A DNA stretch of 64,000 nucleotides. Source: UBA11346 sp038060575 (GTDB lineage: Bacteria > Planctomycetota > UBA11346). Of the stretch, positions 8,053 through 16,049 are shown piece after piece. The DNA is taken from NCBI GenBank assembly GCA_964652775.1, contig CAZZAM010000004.1, positions 1-64,000 on the forward strand. The letters run 5' to 3'. Position 1 is the stretch's first letter. Every line of letters begins with the position of its first letter. Position numbers and translations under genes: made by a program. A model generated the notes under the pieces. It did no database searches. It was not told the DNA's origin and saw nothing but the letters and a program-made list of their open reading frames with translations.

Positions 8053-9279
8053 TCAGCGTGTGCTGCCATATGTTTCTAACGCATTGGTGGCAGCATAAAG
8101 TCCATCCTCGGCGGCAATCCGCTCGCGTAATCCAGCGCAAGCCGCGCTGATCCGCTGGTCATTCAGCAGGCGTTCCAACACCGCGATGGCGCGTTCACTG
8201 GTCACCCGTGCAGCGTTCAGGTGCAGGCCGCCACCAAGTCGTTCGACGCGGGCGGCATTGTCCGGCTGATCGTACGCTCGCGGCAAAATGAATTGTGGGA
8301 CACCAGCAGCGAGGCCGTGCGCGGTGGTGCCGACGCCACCGTGATGGACGAGGGCTGCTGCGCGTGGCAACAACGTCGATAGTGGTGCCCAGGGAACGTG
8401 AATGACGCCGTCAGGCAGATCGGCGGGCAGGTGTTCGCGGAATCTTGTTAGTACCACGCCGCGTCGACCGAGCTGCTGCACGGCGGCGATTAACGCGGAT
8501 AGTTCACGATGGGCATGACGCTGGCCGCTGCCCGGCGTGATCACGACTGGTGGTGAACCCTGGGCGAGGAATTGTTCCAACTCGGGCGGCAAGGCGGCCG
8601 AGTCAGTCCACAGCGGAAATCCGGTGTGGCGAACGTGCGAGCCAGATTCGGCGGCGGCGAACCACGACGGGAACAACGCGAGTGACAACCCATCGGCGTG
8701 CCACCAATGCATGAATCGCTTCGCCTTGGGCAGACCCAATCGTTTGCGTAGTGGACCGAGCGCCCGATTCAGGAGGGGATCGGTTACGACGCGTTCAGCG
8801 ATCCACATTTGCACGCGCACAAGGCTGCGCGGCAGCCACGACGGTGCCATGAGGCCAGGAACCAGCGGTGGATCCAACGGATTCCACAGTGCAACTGGCT
8901 GCAGATGCAGGGTCGCGTACGGAATGCCGTGGGCCTCTTCAGCACAGCGCGCACCCAAAGCCAGACTGCCGCCAATCGTCAACCCACCACGCTGGCCGTT
9001 GTCGGCAGCTAGCTCGTACTGGACTTCAGCCAACTCGCCAACTGAGTGCAACAGCTTGGCAGTGCTGCGCCACGGATGCCACAGGTCAGGATCGCTGAGC
9101 AGGTGCAGAAATTCATCAGCGGTTCCCAGTGGCACCAGTTCGACGCCGGGCGTCGGCGTCAAAAACAGCGGATTCGCCGCGACCCGCACGCGGTGTCCGC
9201 GTGCGGCCATCGTGCGCGCTAAGGCAAGGTGCGGAAGAACATCGCCAGCAGTTCCGACAGGAAGAAAGAGGATGTCCAT
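8053..9279 (-). CDS. UGT/MGT-type glycosyltransferase (GT1, GT-B fold)
   Basis: This 408-residue glycosyltransferase resembles the macrolide/sterol UGT-like GT1 group, which transfers sugars from nucleotide-sugar donors to lipids or natural products. The N-terminal domain begins MDILFLPVGTAGDVLPHL, the acceptor-side Rossmann start with a G-x-x-x-x-D-V-x-P loop. The C-terminal donor-binding signature is VHHGGVGTTAHGLAAGVPQ followed by PRAYDQPDNAARVERLGGG. Length is typical. It has no signal peptide and is expected to be cytoplasmic or peripheral. No pathway genes flank it, so the acceptor is unknown. Confidence 0.88.
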   Translation of the reverse strand: MDILFLPVGTAGDVLPHLALARTMAARGHRVRVAANPLFLTPTPGVELVPLGTADEFLHLLSDPDLWHPWRSTAKLLHSVGELAEVQYELAADNGQRGGLTIGGSLALGARCAEEAHGIPYATLHLQPVALWNPLDPPLVPGLMAPSWLPRSLVRVQMWIAERVVTDPLLNRALGPLRKRLGLPKAKRFMHWWHADGLSLALFPSWFAAAESGSHVRHTGFPLWTDSAALPPELEQFLAQGSPPVVITPGSGQRHAHRELSALIAAVQQLGRRGVVLTRFREHLPADLPDGVIHVPWAPLSTLLPRAAALVHHGGVGTTAHGLAAGVPQFILPRAYDQPDNAARVERLGGGLHLNAARVTSERAIAVLERLLNDQRISAACAGLRERIAAEDGLYAATNALETYGSTR

Positions 9280-9306
9280 TATCTTTGCTTACTGTGTCGA
9301 GAAAAT

Positions 9307-9447
9307 CCAAGGCAACCGCAGAGTCGCAGAGGCCGCTGAGATCGCAGAGGGGAGTTGGCTTGGAAGATCACAGCGTAGTCCAGGTTGTTGTCGAACATAT
9401 CACTCTCTGCGTCCTCCGCGGCCTCTGCGCCTCTGCGGTTGCCTTGG
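9307..9447. repeat. Stem-loop element E3 (GCAGAG type with CCAAGGCAACC tag)
   Basis: The arms at 9307-9350 and 9405-9447 are about 43 nt each and largely reverse-complementary. The left arm begins CCAAGGCAACC and continues with CGCAGAG-type units. The right arm ends GGTTGCCTTGG. The loop of about 54 nt is unrelated to the loops of other copies. It lies between the start of the glycosyltransferase gene and the stop of the ABC permease gene. Confidence 0.88.
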
Positions 9448-9465
9448 TATAATTCATGATTGCGG

Positions 9466-11130
9466 TCAGCCGCGCAGCGATCCAGCCGAGCCGCGCCGCG
9501 TCAGCGCGTTGGCAGCGGCGAACGAAGCGGCCAGGAACAACATCGCCCAGGTTGCGAAGGCGCAGGTGATCGCCGGTCCATTGCCGAGGATATCGACGAG
9601 GTTGAACATGACCTTGGTGATCGGCCACGCCTCGCGCTTTTCAGCGAGGATCAGCGAGTCGGCGACTTCCAACATAGAGAAGGAGAACGCGAGGATGGCA
9701 CCAGCACTTAGTGATGCGATGAGTAGTGGCATCATGATCCGACGCATGCGCGTCCAGGTTCCGGCGCCCGCGACGGCGGCGGCTTCTTCGTAGGCGATCG
9801 GCAGTTGTTCGTAACCGGCGGTGGCAGCGCGGACGACGTAGGGCATCCGGCGCACGCCGTAGGCGATCGCCAGCAGAATCGTCGGATCGACGACGGGATT
9901 GAGCCAGCCGAAGCCGTTGATGCTGGGCAAGGCACGATAGCCAAAGGCGAGAATGACTCCGGGAATCGCGAGCGGCAGCATCGACAGCAGATCGAGTGCG
10001 CGCCAGCCTGGCGGTCGCCAGCGGGTTGCGGTCCACGCGACGAAGGTGCCCATGCACAACGCGAGCGCGGTGGCAAGGCAGCTGTATTTCAGACTGGTCA
10101 GGATCGATGGAACGACCTGTTCATGCGCGAGCGCGTCGGTGACGTGCTGGATGGTGATGCCGGTCGGCAACATGGTCTGGTACCAGTCGCGTCCGAATGC
10201 TAAGCCCGCGACCGCGGCATGCGGAGCGGCGGCGAGACAGCAGATGGTTCCGACCAGCACCCACGCCCAGCAGGTGCCGCGCGTGCCGAGTTGCATGGGT
10301 TTCGCTAGGATCGCGCCTTTGGCGGCAAACGCGCGTTCTTGACGAGCGAACACCAACTGCGCCACCAGATATGCGCTGCCGGCGACGAGGACCATGACGA
10401 CAACCTGGGCGTAGGGCAGACGATTGGTTTGCGCGTCGTTCAAGCCATTCCACACCTGCACGGCGACGTGACGATCGTAGCCCAGCATCAGCGGCGTGCC
10501 GAGTTCAGTGAATGCCCACACAAACACCACGATGCCACCAGCGAACAGACCAGGGCGTAATAACGGCAGAATAATCCGGCGTAAACGCGTCCACGGGGAT
10601 GCTCCGGCAACACGGGCTGCTTCCAGCATCGCGGGATCAAGGCGAGCAATTGACGCTGCGGTGGTGAGGTAGAGGAATGGATACAGTCCCAGCGCCTCGA
10701 TGATGCAGATAGCGGCGAAGCGATGACCGATCAGCCAGTCGGGTGCGTCGGCCCAGGTGTAGATACCAAGTTGAACCAGCAGGGCGTTCACTGCGCCGTA
10801 GCGTCCGAGGACGACCTCAAATCCCAGTGCACCGACAAAGGGGGGCAGAATCAGGGGTGCAAGCAACAGCGCCTCGGCGAGTGCTTTGCCACGGAATGTA
10901 TAGCGCGCGGTGAGCCACGCCGCTGGCAGTGCGATGGTAACGGCAAGCGCGGTGCTGACCGCAGCGATGGCCAGCGCGTTCAGCACGCCATCGCGATAGA
11001 CCGGATTGAGGATAACTTCGCGCAAATACGCCGGGTCTTCCAATCCTGCGCCGAGCGCGGTGAGGAGCGGCAACACAAGGAAGACGCCGAAGAATCCGAA
11101 TGCTGCGATGTAGACGGTCCACTTGAGCAT
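9466..11130 (-). CDS. Fe3+-type ABC transporter permease, two fused permease domains
   Basis: This 554-residue inner-membrane protein holds two tandem binding-protein-dependent transport modules. It has two EAA loops, EAARVAGASPWTRLRRIILP in the first half and EEAAAVAGAGTWTRMRRI in the second, each contacting the ATPase. The fused arrangement is that of FbpB/SfuB iron(III) permeases. I chose the ATG at 11130, whose A is shared with the stop codon of the upstream binding-protein gene (TGATG), implying coupling. About twelve hydrophobic segments are visible. Substrate is inferred from family resemblance only: ferric iron, or possibly a phosphonate or thiamine-like compound. Confidence 0.88.
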   Translation of the reverse strand: MLKWTVYIAAFGFFGVFLVLPLLTALGAGLEDPAYLREVILNPVYRDGVLNALAIAAVSTALAVTIALPAAWLTARYTFRGKALAEALLLAPLILPPFVGALGFEVVLGRYGAVNALLVQLGIYTWADAPDWLIGHRFAAICIIEALGLYPFLYLTTAASIARLDPAMLEAARVAGASPWTRLRRIILPLLRPGLFAGGIVVFVWAFTELGTPLMLGYDRHVAVQVWNGLNDAQTNRLPYAQVVVMVLVAGSAYLVAQLVFARQERAFAAKGAILAKPMQLGTRGTCWAWVLVGTICCLAAAPHAAVAGLAFGRDWYQTMLPTGITIQHVTDALAHEQVVPSILTSLKYSCLATALALCMGTFVAWTATRWRPPGWRALDLLSMLPLAIPGVILAFGYRALPSINGFGWLNPVVDPTILLAIAYGVRRMPYVVRAATAGYEQLPIAYEEAAAVAGAGTWTRMRRIMMPLLIASLSAGAILAFSFSMLEVADSLILAEKREAWPITKVMFNLVDILGNGPAITCAFATWAMLFLAASFAAANALTRRGSAGSLRG

Positions 11131-12686
11131 CAGCGATGCTCCCGGGCCAGCTGCGTGGCTTCCTGGTACTGGGTGATGCTGTCGAGGCTCCAATGACGCA
11201 GCACGCTGAGTGCAGCGGTTGCTGACGTATCCTTGGAGATGCGCACGCTTTTCAGTGCGGCAGCGATATCGGCGTAGCGGACCGGCAGCCGCTCGAATGC
11301 GGCCATCGCCTCTGGCACGGCAGTCGGACCACCGGCGTCACAGATGGCGCGCCATGCTTCGGTGACTTCATCGCGCGGATCAAAAATCACCGCCCGGGCG
11401 AGTGGGGCGATGAGATTAAAGGCCGGGCCGGTCAGCGCGGGCCGATACAGAAGACCGGTGGCGGCAGCAAACGGATCAATGTCGGGATCGCTCATGTGCT
11501 GCCGGTCAGTTGCCGTGTACACATCGGTGCGGATCGCCTGCCGCCGTAGTGCATAGCGACGCGGTCCACCGGGTTCGCCTGGGCGGTAATTCCACAGGCG
11601 TTGTCCTTCAGGCGAGAGCACGAAACGCATGAAGGCGATTGCGAGTTCGCGGTGTGGTGCTCCACGCAGCAGTGAGATTGGGTCAGCCGAGATAGATGTC
11701 CCGGTTGGCGGAATGACGAATCCCAAGCGTGCGGTTCCGCTGGCGATCTGCGACCATTCGGCTTCGGCCCGGGCATGGAAATCGAGACACATACCCAAGG
11801 CAGCTTCGCCGCGCGCCACTGCGCGCACCGCGCGCGAGGTGCCGTCGGCAACCCAGCCGGCGTTGGCGCACATGCGACGCAAGAGACTCCAACCGGCGAT
11901 CCAGCCGCGTTCAAGTTCGGCCGCGGTCGGATGGTCGGGATCAGCGCAGGCGGCGACGATTTCGGATTGAAGAATGCGTTCGCAGGCCGTAACCGTCGCG
12001 CCACTCTTGGTCGCATCGGCAGTGACGGTTGCACCGAACAGCCGGGGATCACCAAGCAGACGCCAGTTGAGTTGCGGTGGTGGATCGCCAACCAGGTCGC
12101 GCAGACGCTGGAAATTGTCGGCCAATCCAAACACGGCCAGACAAGCGCCATAATAGCGCCCGGCGGGATCGAACATGCGTTCGCCGGTTAGCATGGGCGG
12201 AATGATCTCGGGTTTGAACCACTCCGGATGTGAGCGCAGGAGACCAGCGTCGACCAAATAGCCTTTGTTCGCTTGTTGGCGATGTTGGAACTCACCACCG
12301 CCAAAGAAAATATCGATGCCGATATCGAGATTCGAAGCCAGGAAGATAGTCCGTGCGGGATCAGCAATTGCTGGATCGTTGAATAATTTGAGTTGCTTGT
12401 CGCTCAGCTCGGGGTGTGCCTTTGCCAATGCTTCAGTATAGCGTGAGTCGAGATATTTGACGATGTCGCCCGTGCCCCCCGGGGTGCGCCAGTCGATACC
12501 GATGTCCTGGTGCAGCTCACGCTTGGCCCAGGCGGCGAACGCGCTGCCGAACTCAGCGCGAATCGCCTCGCCATGCGGCGTGATGATGACGATTTGGGTT
12601 GTTGGTGTCGGCGCTGGCCTAGGCCGCACGGCGAACGGCAGCGCGACCAATAGTCCTGGCAAGAGGATCAACAGCCAACGCACCAT
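11130..12686 (-). CDS. ABC transporter extracellular solute-binding protein
   Basis: This 518-residue exported protein has an N-terminal hydrophobic segment (MVRWLLILLPGLLVALPFAV). Next comes IVIITPHGEAIRAEF, the usual first strand of FbpA-type (cluster D) binding proteins. FFGGGEFQHRQQ, GYLVDAGLL and FMRFVLSPEGQRLWNYRPGEPG also match the class. It is clearly longer than a standard FbpA (about 340), with extra material in the middle and at the C-terminus. It lies between the ATPase gene (4 bp gap) and the permease gene (1 bp overlap), so it delivers its ligand to this importer. The ligand is unknown. Confidence 0.85.
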   Translation of the reverse strand: MVRWLLILLPGLLVALPFAVRPRPAPTPTTQIVIITPHGEAIRAEFGSAFAAWAKRELHQDIGIDWRTPGGTGDIVKYLDSRYTEALAKAHPELSDKQLKLFNDPAIADPARTIFLASNLDIGIDIFFGGGEFQHRQQANKGYLVDAGLLRSHPEWFKPEIIPPMLTGERMFDPAGRYYGACLAVFGLADNFQRLRDLVGDPPPQLNWRLLGDPRLFGATVTADATKSGATVTACERILQSEIVAACADPDHPTAAELERGWIAGWSLLRRMCANAGWVADGTSRAVRAVARGEAALGMCLDFHARAEAEWSQIASGTARLGFVIPPTGTSISADPISLLRGAPHRELAIAFMRFVLSPEGQRLWNYRPGEPGGPRRYALRRQAIRTDVYTATDRQHMSDPDIDPFAAATGLLYRPALTGPAFNLIAPLARAVIFDPRDEVTEAWRAICDAGGPTAVPEAMAAFERLPVRYADIAAALKSVRISKDTSATAALSVLRHWSLDSITQYQEATQLAREHR

Positions 12687-12690
12687 GAGA

Positions 12691-13719
12691 TCAGGAACTC
12701 AACGCAACGGCCGCGCCAGCGGCGATGGCGAGATGAACGCGGTCGCCGATCTGACGACGCACGGGCGGACTTTCGCTCAGACGCAGACGTTGATCGCCGA
12801 GCTGGGCTTCCCAGGTGGCGGAAACACCGTGGTAATCACCGCCGATGAGCGTTGCCGGTGTACCTTCGGCAACGATGCGCAGGTGCTCGGGCCTCACCAT
12901 CAGCGTGCAGGCAGCGCCGGCGGACAAGGCGGTTGTCATGTGCGTGTTGACGTCACCGAGAACGCAGCGGGCACGATCTGAGCCAAGAGACGTGGCTGGC
13001 AGGATATTGGCTTCGCCAAGGAAGGCGGCGACGGCGCGTGAGAGCGGGCGTTCGTACAACTCTTGTGGCGTTCCCAATTGGGCGATGCGACCGCCGAGCA
13101 CCAATGCGATGCGATCGGCGACAGCCAGCGCTTCACCTTGATCGTGGGTGACATAGACGCCGGTGACGTTGGCGGCTTTGCAGACACGGCGGATTTCCTG
13201 GCGCAATTCGCCGCGTAGTTTGGCATCCAAGTTCGAGAGTGGTTCATCAAGCAGGAGGACGCGTGGGCGCAGGACGAGCGCGCGGGCGAGCGCGACGCGT
13301 TGCTGCTGTCCGCCCGAAAGATCGCCGACGCTGCGGCTGCCCAGGCCCGCAAGCGACACCATCGCCAGGGCCTCGTCGACCCGGCGGGCGCGTTCAGTGG
13401 CGGGAACCTTCGCGATCTCAAGCGGAAAGGCGATGTTGCCCGCCACATTCAAATGCGGCCACAGCGCGTAATTCTGGAAGACCATACCCAGCCCACGACG
13501 CTCAGTCGGTACGTCGCACTGATCCTGACCAGCGATGCGGACAGCGCCGTGCAGCGGGTGCAGAAATCCGGCGATCAGCCGTAGGATTGTTGTTTTTCCG
13601 CAACCTGATGGTCCAAGGAGCAGAAACAGTTCACCGGCCGCGATGTTCAAACTGACGTGATCCAGCACGGGCACATTGCCGTAGGCGAAGGAAACATCAT
13701 CAAGCATGACCGCAGACAT
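12691..13719 (-). CDS. ABC transporter ATP-binding protein (FbpC/PotA type)
   Basis: This 342-residue ATPase powers the importer encoded just downstream. Walker A is GPSGCGKTT, the signature is LSGGQQQRVALARAL, Walker B is LLLDEPLSNLD and the H-loop is VTHDQGEAL. A C-terminal TOBE-like domain includes LMVRPEHLRIVAEG. These mark the CUT1/FbpC/PotA class. I chose the ATG at 13719 because GAAGG sits about 7 bp before it. ATG 13707 is an alternative, and the upstream extension has no ABC similarity. It is the first gene of the three-gene operon. Confidence 0.92.
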   Translation of the reverse strand: MSAVMLDDVSFAYGNVPVLDHVSLNIAAGELFLLLGPSGCGKTTILRLIAGFLHPLHGAVRIAGQDQCDVPTERRGLGMVFQNYALWPHLNVAGNIAFPLEIAKVPATERARRVDEALAMVSLAGLGSRSVGDLSGGQQQRVALARALVLRPRVLLLDEPLSNLDAKLRGELRQEIRRVCKAANVTGVYVTHDQGEALAVADRIALVLGGRIAQLGTPQELYERPLSRAVAAFLGEANILPATSLGSDRARCVLGDVNTHMTTALSAGAACTLMVRPEHLRIVAEGTPATLIGGDYHGVSATWEAQLGDQRLRLSESPPVRRQIGDRVHLAIAAGAAVALSS

Positions 13720-13834
13720 GGCCGAAACCTTCGTCCTCGGGCTGGCTGGGCAAGTCGCTGACCCAAGGGGGATAAGCCCGGCAGCCGTTGCTGGATCGCG
13801 CAAACTGGATACCCATATCCTACGGAAACCGCCA

Positions 13835-15151
13835 GTGACTACGCCAGACAACATTTCGTTCACCTGCAACAACTGCAGCCATACCGCATCCTTTCCATCC
13901 AATCAGGAGGGTAAGGCGATCTACTGTCCGAAGTGCCAGGCGGCCCAGGTGGTTCGTGCCACGGCGCGCATCGAGATCGAGCGTATCCCAACCGGGACGA
14001 TTTCCCGAGCCGAGAGCGGTCCCAAAACTGATCGGATTGCGAAGCCCAATGCGCCGAGTCGCATCGACTTCACCTGTGAATCATGTCAGCACACCTCGCG
14101 TATCGCGTCGGCCTTGTCTGGCCAGCCGGTGCGTTGTCCGACCTGCGGTATGGTGCAACTCGCCGGAGTGACGGGCATGCGCACCGCTCGTCTGGATACG
14201 GGTGGCAAGCTGCCGTTCGTCTGTTCGGCCTGCAATTATCAGGCTCGACTCAATCCTGATTATGCCGGCAAAGCGATTCGCTGTCCCAAGTGCCAAGGTG
14301 CCCAAGTCGTGCCGCGCGTGGTGCGCGATCCTGAAACGGCGGCCACGCAAGCACCAGTCGTCGAGCGTCTGGCAATTCCACGCACGCCACTGGCCGGTTC
14401 CTTGACGGTTGGATCGCCACCCATGCCGACACCGTTGCCTGGTGTGTTCGCTACGCCGCCTCCGGGCTTGTTTACCACACCACTACCGCAGGCGTTAGCG
14501 CCCCCGACACCAACGCCCGTACCAAGTGCATCTACACCAGCGCCTGCACCAGTACCAGCACCGACACCAGCACTAGCGGTATCAGCATCAGCCACTGCGG
14601 TGGCAACGACGGACCCAGTCGAAGAGCAGTTTGATCGCGCACAGGTTGTCGCGAAACCGCGCGGCGGTGTGGTCAGGCGCAGTGGTCGGATGCAGGCTCA
14701 GACTGCAGCGGCACCTGTACGCGGTCCAGCCGAGCCAACCCTTGAGCCTGCGCGGGCGGTTCAGGAGGAACCTGATGAACCGGCCATAGAGTCACCGCCG
14801 TCGCCAGCATCGTCGGCGACCGCGGGCAGTCGTTGGCTCATACCAGGCATCATCATCGGCATCGTGGTGATCATCAGTGTCGTGTTGCTGATGAAGTACA
14901 ACTCCGCGTCAAGTCAGGCTGCGCAATTGCGCGTCGATTTGCAAACGGTGAACACCAAAGTGACGACACTCGAGCAGGAATTGCACGCAGCCCAGCAGAA
15001 GTTGACTGATTTGGAGACGGAACGGAAAGGCCTGGAAAACGAGCGTAATCTGCTGCGCCAAGCGCGCGACGCGGCGCTTCTGGAAATAGAGCGACTGAAG
15101 GCGGCGTCAGTTGCTCCGTCAGTTACTCCCGCCCAACCAGGGCCGAAGTAG
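13835..15151 (+). CDS. Triple zinc-ribbon, Pro-rich, single-TM, coiled-coil membrane protein
   Basis: Three consecutive zinc ribbons occupy residues 5-120, each C-x2-C ... C-x2-C (FTCNNC/YCPKCQ, FTCESC/RCPTCG, FVCSAC/RCPKCQ). A long Pro/Thr/Ala linker follows (about 150-310). One transmembrane helix, WLIPGIIIGIVVIISVVLLM, is near residue 350. A coiled coil (about 368-425) rich in Leu/Gln/Glu heptads ends the protein. The ribbons are thus cytoplasmic and the coil probably periplasmic. I prefer GTG 13835, which lets the ribbons start at once. ATG 13706 would overlap the divergent ABC gene. The 3' end overlaps the convergent SGNH-like gene by 33 bp. The family is not recognised; ribbon-plus-coil proteins are common in planctomycetes. 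Confidence 0.75.
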   Translation: MTTPDNISFTCNNCSHTASFPSNQEGKAIYCPKCQAAQVVRATARIEIERIPTGTISRAESGPKTDRIAKPNAPSRIDFTCESCQHTSRIASALSGQPVRCPTCGMVQLAGVTGMRTARLDTGGKLPFVCSACNYQARLNPDYAGKAIRCPKCQGAQVVPRVVRDPETAATQAPVVERLAIPRTPLAGSLTVGSPPMPTPLPGVFATPPPGLFTTPLPQALAPPTPTPVPSASTPAPAPVPAPTPALAVSASATAVATTDPVEEQFDRAQVVAKPRGGVVRRSGRMQAQTAAAPVRGPAEPTLEPARAVQEEPDEPAIESPPSPASSATAGSRWLIPGIIIGIVVIISVVLLMKYNSASSQAAQLRVDLQTVNTKVTTLEQELHAAQQKLTDLETERKGLENERNLLRQARDAALLEIERLKAASVAPSVTPAQPGPK

Positions 15152-16042
15152 GCGCGAGCGTTCGGCGATCCCGGCTGGATTGAGCTGCGTACCAAGGACC
15201 CCTGGCTGCACTTCCCACCAACGATGATGGCTCAGCGGCTTCGCATCAATCGTCGTGCAGAGATAAGCTGCAGCCACATCGTGCACCTGCGTTCGTAACG
15301 GAGCCAAGGTCGCTTCCTCGACCGCTGGGCAACTTGGCTCAAGAAGTACGATGCGGGTTGCTCCGCGGGCAGCGAGATCGCCGATCATCCAGGCCAGGGC
15401 CTGGCGATATTCACGGTGCTTCCAAGCCGCAAGGCGATCATCACCCGACAACTGAATCAGCACGCTTTTGCCGGCCGGTTTCAACTGTTGAGCGGCGACA
15501 ATCTGACGCATGAGTACGGGCATTCCCAGCGTGTAATCATGCGGTTCGGCCAAGACGAGGCCGCAAACTTCGGGCCTTTCATTGCTGAACACCCGCAACG
15601 CACCCCAACGACGATCAGCGATGGCTTCACGTCGTGGTACGGCCAGAACGGCCAGATCTTGGCCAACCAGTAAGCGTCCATGATCATCGAGCGTCAACTG
15701 CTCGGCATGGTTGGGTGCGATGATTCGCACCGTGATGGAGTGTCGTCCAGATCCTTCAACGCGCAGGCTGGTCAACGTGTTGGGTACGAAGCTCAAGACG
15801 AGTTGATCGCCGGTGCGACGTGTTGTCAGCCCAGGTTGCGGCGAAGCAGTCCAAGCTGTGCTTGCGGTCAGGTACAGCGAACAGATGCGGTCATCATCGG
15901 CGGCACGGGGAAACCAGTCCCAGGTTGGAGCTGTCTCTCCAGCAGCGACCAGTGACGAGAGACAGAGCAGCAGGATGAAATTGAACCGCGAACGCCATGT
16001 GTTTCCCGGAATAAGTGTATCAGGACACGCAACGGGCACCAT
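15119..16042 (-). CDS. Exported SGNH-hydrolase-like protein with degenerate active site
   Basis: The protein has 307 residues. A signal segment (FILLLCLSSLVAAGETAP) follows a positively charged N-region, and an N-terminal beta domain comes next (about 40-150). The C-terminal half looks like an SGNH/GDSL esterase domain. VLIQLSGDDRLAAW occupies the block III position (normally G-x-N-D). AWMIGDLAARGATRIVLLEP is the usual helix-strand pair. VLGTQLNPAGIAERSRLL aligns with block V, where D-x-x-H is expected. No canonical GDS serine block is evident, so the enzyme may be inactive or misassigned. It is the last gene of the MoxR-led operon, 7 bp after the TPR gene. Confidence 0.5.
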   Translation of the reverse strand: MVPVACPDTLIPGNTWRSRFNFILLLCLSSLVAAGETAPTWDWFPRAADDDRICSLYLTASTAWTASPQPGLTTRRTGDQLVLSFVPNTLTSLRVEGSGRHSITVRIIAPNHAEQLTLDDHGRLLVGQDLAVLAVPRREAIADRRWGALRVFSNERPEVCGLVLAEPHDYTLGMPVLMRQIVAAQQLKPAGKSVLIQLSGDDRLAAWKHREYRQALAWMIGDLAARGATRIVLLEPSCPAVEEATLAPLRTQVHDVAAAYLCTTIDAKPLSHHRWWEVQPGVLGTQLNPAGIAERSRLLRPWLGGSN

Positions 16043-16049
16043 CGGTCGG

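Noticed and set aside
8537..9793. Long antisense open frame (418 codons) opposite the glycosyltransferase
   Set aside because: It is a shadow of the high-GC glycosyltransferase and of repeat E3; the opposite strand has full GT1 motifs while this frame shows none.
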